Assembly: GCF_018205975.1 (NCBI RefSeq)
Contig: NZ_CP073577.1
Location: forward strand, 1,860,001-1,924,000
DNA: 64,000 bases
Direction: 5' to 3'
From: Erythrobacter sp. JK5
GTDB lineage: Bacteria; Pseudomonadota; Alphaproteobacteria; Sphingomonadales; Sphingomonadaceae
Shown here piece after piece: positions 56,963-64,000 of this stretch (the first letter of the stretch is position 1; each line of letters opens with the position of its first letter). Position numbers and translations under genes: made by a program. The notes beneath the pieces were generated by a model. It was given only the letters and a program-made list of their open reading frames with translations. It ran no database searches and was not told the DNA's origin.

Positions 56963-57400
56963 TCACCAGCTGCCGGTGTTCTCCATGCTCGCCCAGGGTT
57001 CCTGCGGCTCGAGATGGCCTTCCTGCAGCAATTCGACCGAGATCCCGTCGGGCGACTTGACGAATGCCATGTGCCCGTCGCGCGGCGGGCGGTGGATCGT
57101 ATGGCCCGCATCGGCCAGCTTCCGGCACGTGTCGTAGATATTCTCGACCCGGTAGGCGAGATGGCCGAAATTGCGCCCGCCATCGTAGTGCTCCGGCGCG
57201 CCGCCGTCTTCGGGCGGCCAGTTGTAGGTCAGCTCGACTTCGGCGACGCCTTCCTGCCCCGGGGCGGCGAGGAAGATCAGCGTGAACCGCCCCGCTTCGA
57301 CATCGAAGCGGCGCACTTCCTCCAGCCCGATCAGCCTGAAGAACGCCACCGTCGCGTCGGGATCGGTCACGCGGATCATCGAATGCAGGTATTTGACCAT
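56963..57400 (-). CDS. Lactoylglutathione lyase-type VOC protein
   Basis: 145 residues. All four metal ligands of glyoxalase I are in place: His in 'MVKYLHSMIRV', Glu in 'EVELTYNW', His in 'FGHLAYRV' and Glu in 'SVELLQEG'. Hence probably gloA-like. The ATG at 57400 is preferred (GCGAG 6 bases upstream); an ATG at 57406 is close by, and the frame extends further upstream without similarity. Convergent with nhaA (23-base gap). Confidence 0.9.
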   Translation of the reverse strand: MVKYLHSMIRVTDPDATVAFFRLIGLEEVRRFDVEAGRFTLIFLAAPGQEGVAEVELTYNWPPEDGGAPEHYDGGRNFGHLAYRVENIYDTCRKLADAGHTIHRPPRDGHMAFVKSPDGISVELLQEGHLEPQEPWASMENTGSW

Positions 57401-57485
57401 GTTCATCTCGCAGCAATTCAAAAACGGTTCATCGACATTCATGCACAACTCGTCGCAGGGACGCGTTGGATCAAGGGAGCATGCG

Positions 57486-58241
57486 ATGAGCGAGGGACAG
57501 GTGCAAGACACGATTGACGAACGCGGAGGGTTGCTGCGCAGTCCGGCAACCGCGCGATGGTTCGGCACGGCAACGATTGCGGCGATCGGAATGATCCTCG
57601 GCGGCTATCTGCTCGGCGACGGGCTGTTGCGCGCCAAGGAGGCGGAGCGATCGGTCACGGTACGCGGCCTGGCGGAACGCGATGTCACCGCCGATCTAGC
57701 GACCTGGACGATTTCCTATTCCGCCAGTTCGGTCGACCTGGCCGAGGCGCAGAGCAAGGTGCGCCGCGATACGCAGTCGATCGAAACTTTTTTCAAGGAG
57801 CTCGGCTTTCCCGAAGACGCCCTGCAGCCGACCGGCGCCAACGTCTCCAGCTACACCAGCAATGGGGTAACGACCTACACCGTGCGCCAGCGGCTGTCGC
57901 TGCGCACCGACGATATCGAGCGCGCGCAGAAGGCGGTGGCCCGGCAGTTCGACCTGGTCGGGCGCGGCGTGTTTCTCGAAGAAGGGTCGGGGATGAGCTA
58001 CACCTTCACCGGCCTCAATTCGATCAAGCCCGAAATGGTCGCCGAGGCGACCCGCGACGCGCGCGCCGCGGCGCAGCAGTTCGCCGAGGACTCGGGCGCA
58101 GGCGTTGGCGCGATCAAGGACGCCACCCAGGGCTATTTCTCGATCGAAGCTCGCGACGGCGATGAGGGCGGCTGGGGCACCTCGGACAGCCCCTACAAGA
58201 AGGTGCGCGTGGTCACGACGGTGAACTTCAGCCTCGACTGA
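57486..58241 (+). CDS. SIMPL (DUF541) domain periplasmic protein
   Basis: 251 residues. One N-terminal membrane segment ('TATIAAIGMILGGYLLGDGLL'), then the SIMPL domain: 'RSVTVRGLAERDVTADLATWTISY', 'LAEAQSKVRRDTQSIETFFKELG', 'YTVRQRLSLRTDDIERAQKAV', 'ARDARAAAQQFAEDSG', 'KKVRVVTTVNF'. SIMPL proteins form oligomers and have roles in oxidative or envelope stress. AAGGGAG lies before the ATG. Confidence 0.9.
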   Translation: MSEGQVQDTIDERGGLLRSPATARWFGTATIAAIGMILGGYLLGDGLLRAKEAERSVTVRGLAERDVTADLATWTISYSASSVDLAEAQSKVRRDTQSIETFFKELGFPEDALQPTGANVSSYTSNGVTTYTVRQRLSLRTDDIERAQKAVARQFDLVGRGVFLEEGSGMSYTFTGLNSIKPEMVAEATRDARAAAQQFAEDSGAGVGAIKDATQGYFSIEARDGDEGGWGTSDSPYKKVRVVTTVNFSLD

Positions 58242-58257
58242 TCGCGCCCATGCCAAA

Positions 58258-58286
58258 GGGCGCGGGACCCTTCGGTCCCACGCCCC
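58258..58286. terminator. Hairpin terminator between convergent genes
   Basis: GGGCGCGGGACC pairs with GGTCCCACGCCC around CTTC, with one internal mismatch. CTTTGG follows on the minus strand and CTGTT on the plus strand. It serves the SIMPL and TorF genes. Confidence 0.65.
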
Positions 58287-58322
58287 TGTTCCACCTGCTG
58301 CAAACGGGCTGGCGCGGCTTCT

Positions 58323-59231
58323 TTAGAAGCTCGCGCTCAGCGTGACGACGAAGGCATCATCGGTGAAGACGCCGCCCGGATCGATCAGGGCGTCACCCTC
58401 GACTCCGACGTACGCCGCGCTGAGCGTAGCCGGACCGATGGCGAAATCGGCACCGATCGACCAGTCGAAAGCTTCGCTGTCGGTGGTGAAGGTCAGGAAC
58501 CCGTCGGTGTAGCCGAGATGTCCGTTGATCGTGATCGGCGTGTTCGGAATGCCGACCCCGACATCGGTGTAGAGATACAGGTTGTCGGTGCCGCCGAGCG
58601 AATCCTGCTCGGGCGCATAGGCGATGCCGCCGGTCACCGATGCCGGACCAAGCCCGACGCTGAGCGAGCCGTAGAATTCGACGTAGTCGAAATCGCCCGG
58701 ACCCGCATCGGGATAGAGATAGCCGATCACACCGACATCGGCCGACAGGCCATCGGTAAGGTCGCCGGTCCACCCGCCATAGATGTCGAGCTCGGTCGAG
58801 CCGTATCCTACGGTCTGTTCGTCCAGGCTCGAGCCCCAGGTGCCGACGTAGAAGCCGGACGAATGGCTGAGATCGAACCCGCCCTGTACCGCCAGTTCGC
58901 CACCCGAAAGATCGACTCCGCGAAAGCGATATTCCGAGGTGAGTGCGATGTTGGCGGAAAACGTGATGCCGCTCTCGCCGCCGACCGCGCTGGCTTCGGC
59001 TTCATCGACCGGCTCGCTCGCGCGATCGATCCCGGCCGTGACGGTGACGGGAGATTTTTCGGCAGCACTGTCGTTGAGCGCGGCATCGGCGGCGAGCAAT
59101 TCGGCGCCGATTTCGGCGTCGTTTCCGATCGCCTCTTCGGATGCGGTATCCGAAGCAAATGCGGGAGCAGCAGAGAGGAGCATTCCCGCAGAAAAAGTAG
59201 CGGCCGTAAGGCCGCGGATGGACGTTAGCAT
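58323..59231 (-). CDS. TorF-family putative porin
   Basis: 302 residues, signal peptide to 'SAAPAFA' (residue 26). An N-terminal Ala/Glu-rich linker is followed by the Gcw_chp barrel: 'GITFSANIALTSEYRFRGVDLSGGELAVQGGFDLSHSSGFYVGTWGSS' (running pattern), ending 'FVVTLSASF'. Function as a small porin is assumed. The upstream 254-base gap holds its promoter and that of the next gene. Confidence 0.88.
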   Translation of the reverse strand: MLTSIRGLTAATFSAGMLLSAAPAFASDTASEEAIGNDAEIGAELLAADAALNDSAAEKSPVTVTAGIDRASEPVDEAEASAVGGESGITFSANIALTSEYRFRGVDLSGGELAVQGGFDLSHSSGFYVGTWGSSLDEQTVGYGSTELDIYGGWTGDLTDGLSADVGVIGYLYPDAGPGDFDYVEFYGSLSVGLGPASVTGGIAYAPEQDSLGGTDNLYLYTDVGVGIPNTPITINGHLGYTDGFLTFTTDSEAFDWSIGADFAIGPATLSAAYVGVEGDALIDPGGVFTDDAFVVTLSASF

Positions 59232-59445
59232 GACAACTTCCTTTGTTATGTTGTTGCTTCGTCCCACCTGCACATTCGCGCGGTTGCCTCTTTTGCGGCA
59301 ATCTCATGCAAATGCGAAACAATCGTGCCGAATTATGCCGCACTGCACAAGAGAAATTGCGCCACTGTCCCCGAAGGAACGCGGGTGTGGGGTTTTTGCA
59401 TCAACCCGCCCAACGCGGCCCATTCAGTTGCCGTTCGGACTGCGC

Positions 59446-59476
59446 TTGATTAAGGGGCATCGCTTTCCTGTATAGC
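59446..59476 (+). promoter_or_regulatory. Candidate sigma-70 promoter of the PPP phosphatase gene
   Basis: TTGATT (59446-59451), 17 bases, TGTATA (59469-59474), just upstream of the ATG at 59486. Short leader, with no good ribosome-binding site visible. Confidence 0.4.
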
Positions 59477-59485
59477 TGTATCACC

Positions 59486-60289
59486 ATGCTCGACGCGCTG
59501 CGCCAGATATTCCGTCCCAAGCCGAAGGGACGCCAGCCTTCCGTTCCGGAGGGCACGCGGTTCTATGTCATCGGCGACATCCATGGGCGGCTCGATCTCT
59601 TCAAGGCGCTAATCGCGGCGATCGAGGAAGACGATGCGCAGCGCGGCACGGCCAATACCCAGGTCGTCCTGCTGGGCGACCTTGTCGACCGCGGGCCCGA
59701 CAGCGCCGGAGTGATCAAGCGGGCGCGCAAATGGCAGAAGAAGCGCAAGGTCCGGATCCTCGCGGGCAACCACGAGGAGATGTTTCTCGAGGCGTTCGAG
59801 AAACCCGACGTCCTGCGGCACTTCCTCAAGCACGGCGGCCGCGAAACGATCATGAGCTACGGCGTGTCGCGCAAGCAGTTCAACGCGATGACGCTCGACG
59901 AGCTGTTCGCGAAACTCCCTCAGATCGTTTCGCAGTCTGAGCGCGACTACATCGCCGGGTTCGAGGAAATGATCATCGCCGGCGATTACCTGTTCGTGCA
60001 TGCCGGGATCGATCCGGCCGCGCCGATCGACGCCCAGAAGCGCAGCGACATGCTGTGGATCCGCGATCGCTTCCTCAACCACGAAGGGCCGCTGGAGAAG
60101 GTGGTGGTGCATGGTCACACCATCTTCGATCGGGTGATGGATTGCGGCAATCGCATCGGGATTGATACTGGCGCTTTCCGTTCAGGTGTGCTTACCGCAC
60201 TGGTGCTCGAAGCCGACCAGCGCCAGATCCTTCAGGCCTGCGATGCGGATGGCGGGATCGCAATCCTGCACGGCGATCGGGCGCGCTAG
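59486..60289 (+). CDS. PPP-family serine/threonine protein phosphatase (metallophosphoesterase)
   Basis: 267 residues. 'GDIHG' (30-34), 'GDLVDRG' (64-70), 'GNHEEM' with N95-H96-E97, and 'VHGHTIFD' near the C-terminus: the full set of di-metal ligands and general-acid His of PPP phosphatases. The basic N-terminus ('RPKPKGR') has no signal. Protein or small-phosphoester substrates are possible. UDP-glucose dehydrogenase starts 59 bases later. Confidence 0.92.
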   Translation: MLDALRQIFRPKPKGRQPSVPEGTRFYVIGDIHGRLDLFKALIAAIEEDDAQRGTANTQVVLLGDLVDRGPDSAGVIKRARKWQKKRKVRILAGNHEEMFLEAFEKPDVLRHFLKHGGRETIMSYGVSRKQFNAMTLDELFAKLPQIVSQSERDYIAGFEEMIIAGDYLFVHAGIDPAAPIDAQKRSDMLWIRDRFLNHEGPLEKVVVHGHTIFDRVMDCGNRIGIDTGAFRSGVLTALVLEADQRQILQACDADGGIAILHGDRAR

Positions 60290-60348
60290 GCCGCACACGC
60301 GGGCACCGGGGTTCCCCGGGAGGAATTCGACACGATGAGGGTTGCGCC

Positions 60349-61659
60349 ATGAAGATCGCAATGGTGGGTTCGGGCTATGTCGGGCTTGTTTCCGGGGCAT
60401 GCTTTGCCGATTTCGGCCATGACGTGGTTTGCATCGACAAGGATGAAGGCAAGATTGCGCGGCTGCGCGAAGGGATCATGCCGATCTACGAACCCGGGCT
60501 CGAAGCGCTGGTCGAAAGCAATGCGAAAGCCGGGCGGCTGTCTTTCACCACAAGTCTCGCCGAAGGGATCGAAGGCGCGAGCGCGATCTTCATCGCGGTC
60601 GGCACACCTAGCCGCCGCGGCGACGGGCACGCCGATCTGACCTTCGTGTACGAAGTGGCGCGCGAAGTGGGACAAAATCTCGCCGGCGACGCGGTCGTCG
60701 TCACCAAGTCGACCGTTCCGGTGGGGACTGGCGACGAGGTCGAACGGATCATCGGCGACACCGGAACCGGCCACCGTTTCGCGGTCGTTTCCAATCCGGA
60801 ATTCCTTCGGGAAGGCGCCGCCATCGGCGATTTCAAGCGCCCCGACCGGATCGTGATCGGGGCCGAGGACGAATTCGGCCGCGAGGTCATGCGCGAGGTC
60901 TATCGCCCGCTGTTCCTCAACGAATCCCCGATCCTGTTCACCTCGCGCCGCACCAGCGAGCTGATCAAATACGCCGCCAACGCCTTCCTCGCGACCAAGA
61001 TCACCTTCATCAACGAAATGGCCGATCTGTGCGAGAAAGTCGGCGCGAACGTGCAGGACGTCGCGCGCGGGATCGGCATGGACAACCGCATCGGGCCCAA
61101 GTTCCTCAACGCCGGGCCGGGCTATGGCGGTTCGTGCTTCCCCAAGGATACGCTCGCGCTGCTCAAGACCGCCGAGGATTACGACAGCCCTACCCGGATC
61201 GTCGAGGCCGTGGTCAAGACCAACGACAGCCGCAAGCGCGCGATGGGCCGCAAGGTGCTGGACGCGCTGGGCGGAGCCGAGGCGGCGCGCGGCAAGAAGG
61301 CCGCACTGCTCGGCCTGACGTTCAAGCCCAACACCGACGACATGCGCGACAGCCCCTCGATCGCGATCGCGCAGACGCTCGCGGATGCCGGGGTCGCGAT
61401 CGCGGCCTACGATCCGGAAGGCATGGATCAGGCGCGCCCGCTGATGCCCGGGGTCGAGATGTGCGAAGACCCCTACGCCGCGATCGCCAATGCCGATGCG
61501 GTGGTGATCGTGACCGAATGGGATGCATTCCGCGCGCTCGACCTCGCGCGGATGAAGGACCTCGCAAAGGCCCCTGTGCTGATCGACCTGCGCAACATCT
61601 ACAGCCCCGATGATGTCCGCGCGGCGGGATTCAGCTATGCCAGCGTGGGCCGCGCCTAG
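60349..61659 (+). CDS. UDP-glucose 6-dehydrogenase
   Basis: 436 residues. NAD-binding 'VGSGYVGLVSGACFADFGHDV', the catalytic Cys263 in 'GPGYGGSCFPKD', Lys in 'AANAFLATKITFINE', and 'GLTFKPNTDDMRDSPS'. Oxidises UDP-glucose to UDP-glucuronate for surface polysaccharides. GGGAGGA lies upstream. Likely related to the glycan enzymes in the region but not in one operon with them. Confidence 0.96.
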   Translation: MKIAMVGSGYVGLVSGACFADFGHDVVCIDKDEGKIARLREGIMPIYEPGLEALVESNAKAGRLSFTTSLAEGIEGASAIFIAVGTPSRRGDGHADLTFVYEVAREVGQNLAGDAVVVTKSTVPVGTGDEVERIIGDTGTGHRFAVVSNPEFLREGAAIGDFKRPDRIVIGAEDEFGREVMREVYRPLFLNESPILFTSRRTSELIKYAANAFLATKITFINEMADLCEKVGANVQDVARGIGMDNRIGPKFLNAGPGYGGSCFPKDTLALLKTAEDYDSPTRIVEAVVKTNDSRKRAMGRKVLDALGGAEAARGKKAALLGLTFKPNTDDMRDSPSIAIAQTLADAGVAIAAYDPEGMDQARPLMPGVEMCEDPYAAIANADAVVIVTEWDAFRALDLARMKDLAKAPVLIDLRNIYSPDDVRAAGFSYASVGRA

Positions 61660-61910
61660 GACCTGGCGACCACGACCGGCGATGCGCCGATCGTGGCGGA
61701 AAATGCAGCAATTGCGTTTTACTCATCAGTAAACGCCGGCTCGAATACTCGAAAATTCTGGTCCGGTGCCGTCGGCAATCGGGCAATTATTGGATTTATG
61801 ACGAGTTATATAAAACTCTTCACCATCGCCGCCATAATTGGATTCGAATTTCATTCGGATTCATAGTAGCCTCCGAGTCGTTGGGATCATCCAGAGAAAA
61901 GGGGCTGTAG
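61660..61910. other. 251-base AT-rich upstream region
   Basis: Much AT-richer than surroundings (for example AATTATTGGATTTATGACGA and TATATAAAAC near 61785-61815). It contains repeated ATTGGATT and GGATTC words (61790-61863). It should hold the promoter of the protease autotransporter; TATATAA (61807-61813) is a candidate -10. No gene or RNA identified. Confidence 0.5.
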
Positions 61911-64000
61911 ATGTTCAAACGACATATTCTCTCGAGCGTTGGTGTAATCGGACTGGCCGGAGGGCTGGCGGCATCGCCCGCCTACGCCACGGAAGCCGAA
62001 GACGAAGCTGACACGATCGCGCTCGAAGCGCGGGGAACCTTCCAGGGCTTTCGCATCCAGCCGAACGACGCAATCATCGCCTTGCCCGATCAGGCCGCGT
62101 TCGTCCTGCGCAGCACCACCGGAGAAGTCGAAGCCACCCCGGTCGCGCCGACGCCGGAAATCATCGCCCGCGACGATGTCGGGCTGGCCGGATCGGTCGA
62201 TGTCAACGATACCCAGCCATCGGTGGTGCAGCTGTTCAGTCAGCGCAATTCGGATGGCGGCATCTTCTTCAACTGCACCGGCACGGTCATCAATCCGCGC
62301 ACGATCCTGACGGCGGCTCACTGCCTCAACGTGCGCTCGTCGGAAGCGTACGGCCTGCCCGAGACCGGGGCGGCGCGCACGGTGCTGGTGTCCACCGGGG
62401 TCGATTCCGGCGAGCGGTTCTTCAACTATTTCACGACCGGCAACAGCTATTCCGCAGGCGGGGTGGCGAGCAGCACCGATGTGATTATCCACCCCTCGTC
62501 GAACCTCGACGAGGGCGACCTGCCCTTCCCGTGGGCGGACATTGCGCTGGTCGCGCTGGACGAGCCGATCACCGATGTTCCGGCGATGCCGATCCTGCTT
62601 TCCCCGCTGAGCGAGCTGACCCACGTGATCCAGGTCGGCTACGGCGGCTTCGGCACGGCGGCTACCGGCGATATCGGCATCGGCTTCCTGCGCCGCGTGG
62701 GCGAGAACATGCTCGGCGCAGTCGCATCGCCCGCCGACCTGATCGATACGACCTTTCCCGGGTTCGCTCCGTCGGCAACCACGTTCGGAACCGAAACGCA
62801 GGCGTTCTATTTCACCGATTTCGATAATCCCGATCGCGTTGGACCTGGTCAGGACAGATGCACCTTCGACGGGTTCGGCATCACCTGCGAAAACCTCCAG
62901 GCGGTGCTGGATATCGACTGGTTTGCTGGCGACGCGCTGCCCAACGAAGTGGGCACTGCCGGTGGCGACAGCGGCTCGCCGCTGATTGCCGACCAGCTTG
63001 GCGGGCCTCCGGTGGTAACCGCCGTGCTGAGCGGCGGGTTCGACTTCTTCGGGGTCGGCAACACCTATGGCGACATCAGCTTCTACAACCCGCTCTATCC
63101 GTTCTTCGAATTCATCACCGAGAACACGCCGTACAAATACGTCTCTGCCAAGCGCGGGATCGGACTCTGGTCCGATCCGAACCGCTGGACGCAGGATCTC
63201 GATCCGGGATTCCTGATCGACGACGGCACCGGCAATCTGGTCAACGGCATTCCCGCCGGTTCGGAGCCGGGCGTGTACGAGACCGGACCGAAGCTCGGCA
63301 CGATTCTCGGCGTCGATATCTCCGGCAATTCCGATCTGCAATCGATCGACCTTCCGCCCGAGGGTACGCCGAATTTCGGGGGCAACACCCCTGAATCCTC
63401 GGTGCTGCTCGGCCCGGGTTCGACCGGCTTCGTGCCCAACAACACCGACGGCACGCCGGGCACTTCCTTCGCGAACCCGGCGCAATACTTCGACGTCATC
63501 CTCAATCGGTTCGGCGGCACCGTGGTCGACATGGATGTCGAAATCGACAAGCTTACGCTCGACCACGTGTTCGCCGGCTTCGTCCTGCCCGAGGAATACG
63601 CGTTCCGCACCATCATCGGCTACGAACAGTTCAACGGGCTGGCGCAGATCGATGGAACGTTCGAAGCCGGTCTCGTCGCGCTGTTCGGCGGACTCACCAC
63701 CGGCGAGGGCACGATCGCCTCGCCGGCGGTGTTCAACCTGTCGGCCGGCATCGCGCCGGGCGGGCTGTTCGGGATCGGCACGCTCACGATCGACGGAGAC
63801 TACATCCAGGCCAGCGAAGGCACCTTGTTGGCCAATGTGCAGTTCAACGGTCGCAATGCCGATGCCGACCTGCTGGCGGTGACCGGAGATGCCAGCCTCG
63901 CCGGAAACCTGATCGTATCGGGTCGCCGGGGTGTGCGCTTCGGTCGTGAAGCGACCATCCTCACTGCGAGTTCGGTGCTGGGCGATTTCGACGACGTGTT
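61911..64000 (+). CDS. Trypsin-like serine protease autotransporter (partial, runs off the right edge)
   Basis: At least 696 codons, open to the window end with no stop. Signal peptide 'MFKRHILSSVGVIGLAGG...YA' to about residue 27. A chymotrypsin-type catalytic triad is in order: H137 ('ILTAAHCLN'), D210 ('ADIALVAL'), S354 ('GTAGGDSGSPL'). From about residue 580 come autotransporter passenger repeats ('NLSAGIAPGGLFGIGTLTIDGDY', 'VTGDASLAGNLIVSG'). A C-terminal beta-barrel is expected beyond the edge. Probably a secreted or surface protease; AT-rich upstream region and GGGG before the start. Confidence 0.85.
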   Translation, partial: MFKRHILSSVGVIGLAGGLAASPAYATEAEDEADTIALEARGTFQGFRIQPNDAIIALPDQAAFVLRSTTGEVEATPVAPTPEIIARDDVGLAGSVDVNDTQPSVVQLFSQRNSDGGIFFNCTGTVINPRTILTAAHCLNVRSSEAYGLPETGAARTVLVSTGVDSGERFFNYFTTGNSYSAGGVASSTDVIIHPSSNLDEGDLPFPWADIALVALDEPITDVPAMPILLSPLSELTHVIQVGYGGFGTAATGDIGIGFLRRVGENMLGAVASPADLIDTTFPGFAPSATTFGTETQAFYFTDFDNPDRVGPGQDRCTFDGFGITCENLQAVLDIDWFAGDALPNEVGTAGGDSGSPLIADQLGGPPVVTAVLSGGFDFFGVGNTYGDISFYNPLYPFFEFITENTPYKYVSAKRGIGLWSDPNRWTQDLDPGFLIDDGTGNLVNGIPAGSEPGVYETGPKLGTILGVDISGNSDLQSIDLPPEGTPNFGGNTPESSVLLGPGSTGFVPNNTDGTPGTSFANPAQYFDVILNRFGGTVVDMDVEIDKLTLDHVFAGFVLPEEYAFRTIIGYEQFNGLAQIDGTFEAGLVALFGGLTTGEGTIASPAVFNLSAGIAPGGLFGIGTLTIDGDYIQASEGTLLANVQFNGRNADADLLAVTGDASLAGNLIVSGRRGVRFGREATILTASSVLGDFDDV

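Noticed and set aside
61887..63566. Long minus-strand open frame at the right end
   Set aside because: It is antisense to the protease autotransporter, whose triad and signal peptide are on the plus strand.

Overview
The window looks like chromosomal DNA from a high-GC alphaproteobacterium of the Sphingomonadales, most likely Erythrobacteraceae. This is inferred from the codon style, two large oligopeptide-type TonB-dependent receptors, an ATP12-family chaperone, GatCAB, a TorF-type porin, and short intergenic repeats with CGTCA/TGACG ends. I see no rRNA, tRNA, CRISPR array, transposase, integrase or phage genes. About 53 protein genes are supported, nearly all housekeeping or envelope-related.

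Layout. 1-108 is the end of a Flp-pilus TadC-like gene. 192-3730 (minus) is a fatty-acid or acyl-CoA degradation operon (thiolase, SDR dehydrogenase, crotonase) ending in a MarR regulator. 3887-8924 (plus) is a tightly coupled four-gene operon: TPR/2OG-Fe(II) oxygenase, 2OG-Fe(II) oxygenase, a second TPR/2OG-Fe(II) oxygenase paralogous to the first, and a SAM methyltransferase. 9054-26818 is dominated by peptide acquisition and processing: two TonB-dependent receptors, an S9 peptidase, a penicillin-acylase-type Ntn hydrolase, a two-domain M16 peptidase, and ClpB. 27473-30592 holds a cyclooxygenase-like heme peroxidase and an ArsR/SRPBCC/DUF4287 operon.

30574-36714 (minus) is the gatC-gatA-gatB region with two small paralogous membrane proteins, an acyltransferase and a phytase-like exported protein. 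It is followed by an FKBP, rpsU (minus) and a plus-strand crcB-rluA-HAD-small membrane protein-ATP12 operon in which every junction is a 4-base stop/start overlap. 41135-44742 (minus) is a four-gene Mla-type lipid ABC transporter. valS (plus) follows and carries a short palindromic repeat inside its reading frame plus a segment of lower GC. Then come queE, a HerA-type ATPase, a TIGR02186 protein with a frameshifted TSUP transporter, and a reduced NfrB/NfrA-like glycan synthesis pair. The right end has nhaA, a glyoxalase, a SIMPL protein, a TorF porin, a PPP-type phosphatase, UDP-glucose dehydrogenase and the start of a trypsin-like autotransporter that runs off the window.

Most interesting points: the duplicated TPR/2OG-oxygenase plus methyltransferase operon next to a TonB receptor; the repeat element embedded in valS; the G-run frameshift in the TSUP gene; the peroxidase with Asp where COX/MPO enzymes have the distal His; the reduced Nfr pair; and an inverted repeat inside the clpB promoter.
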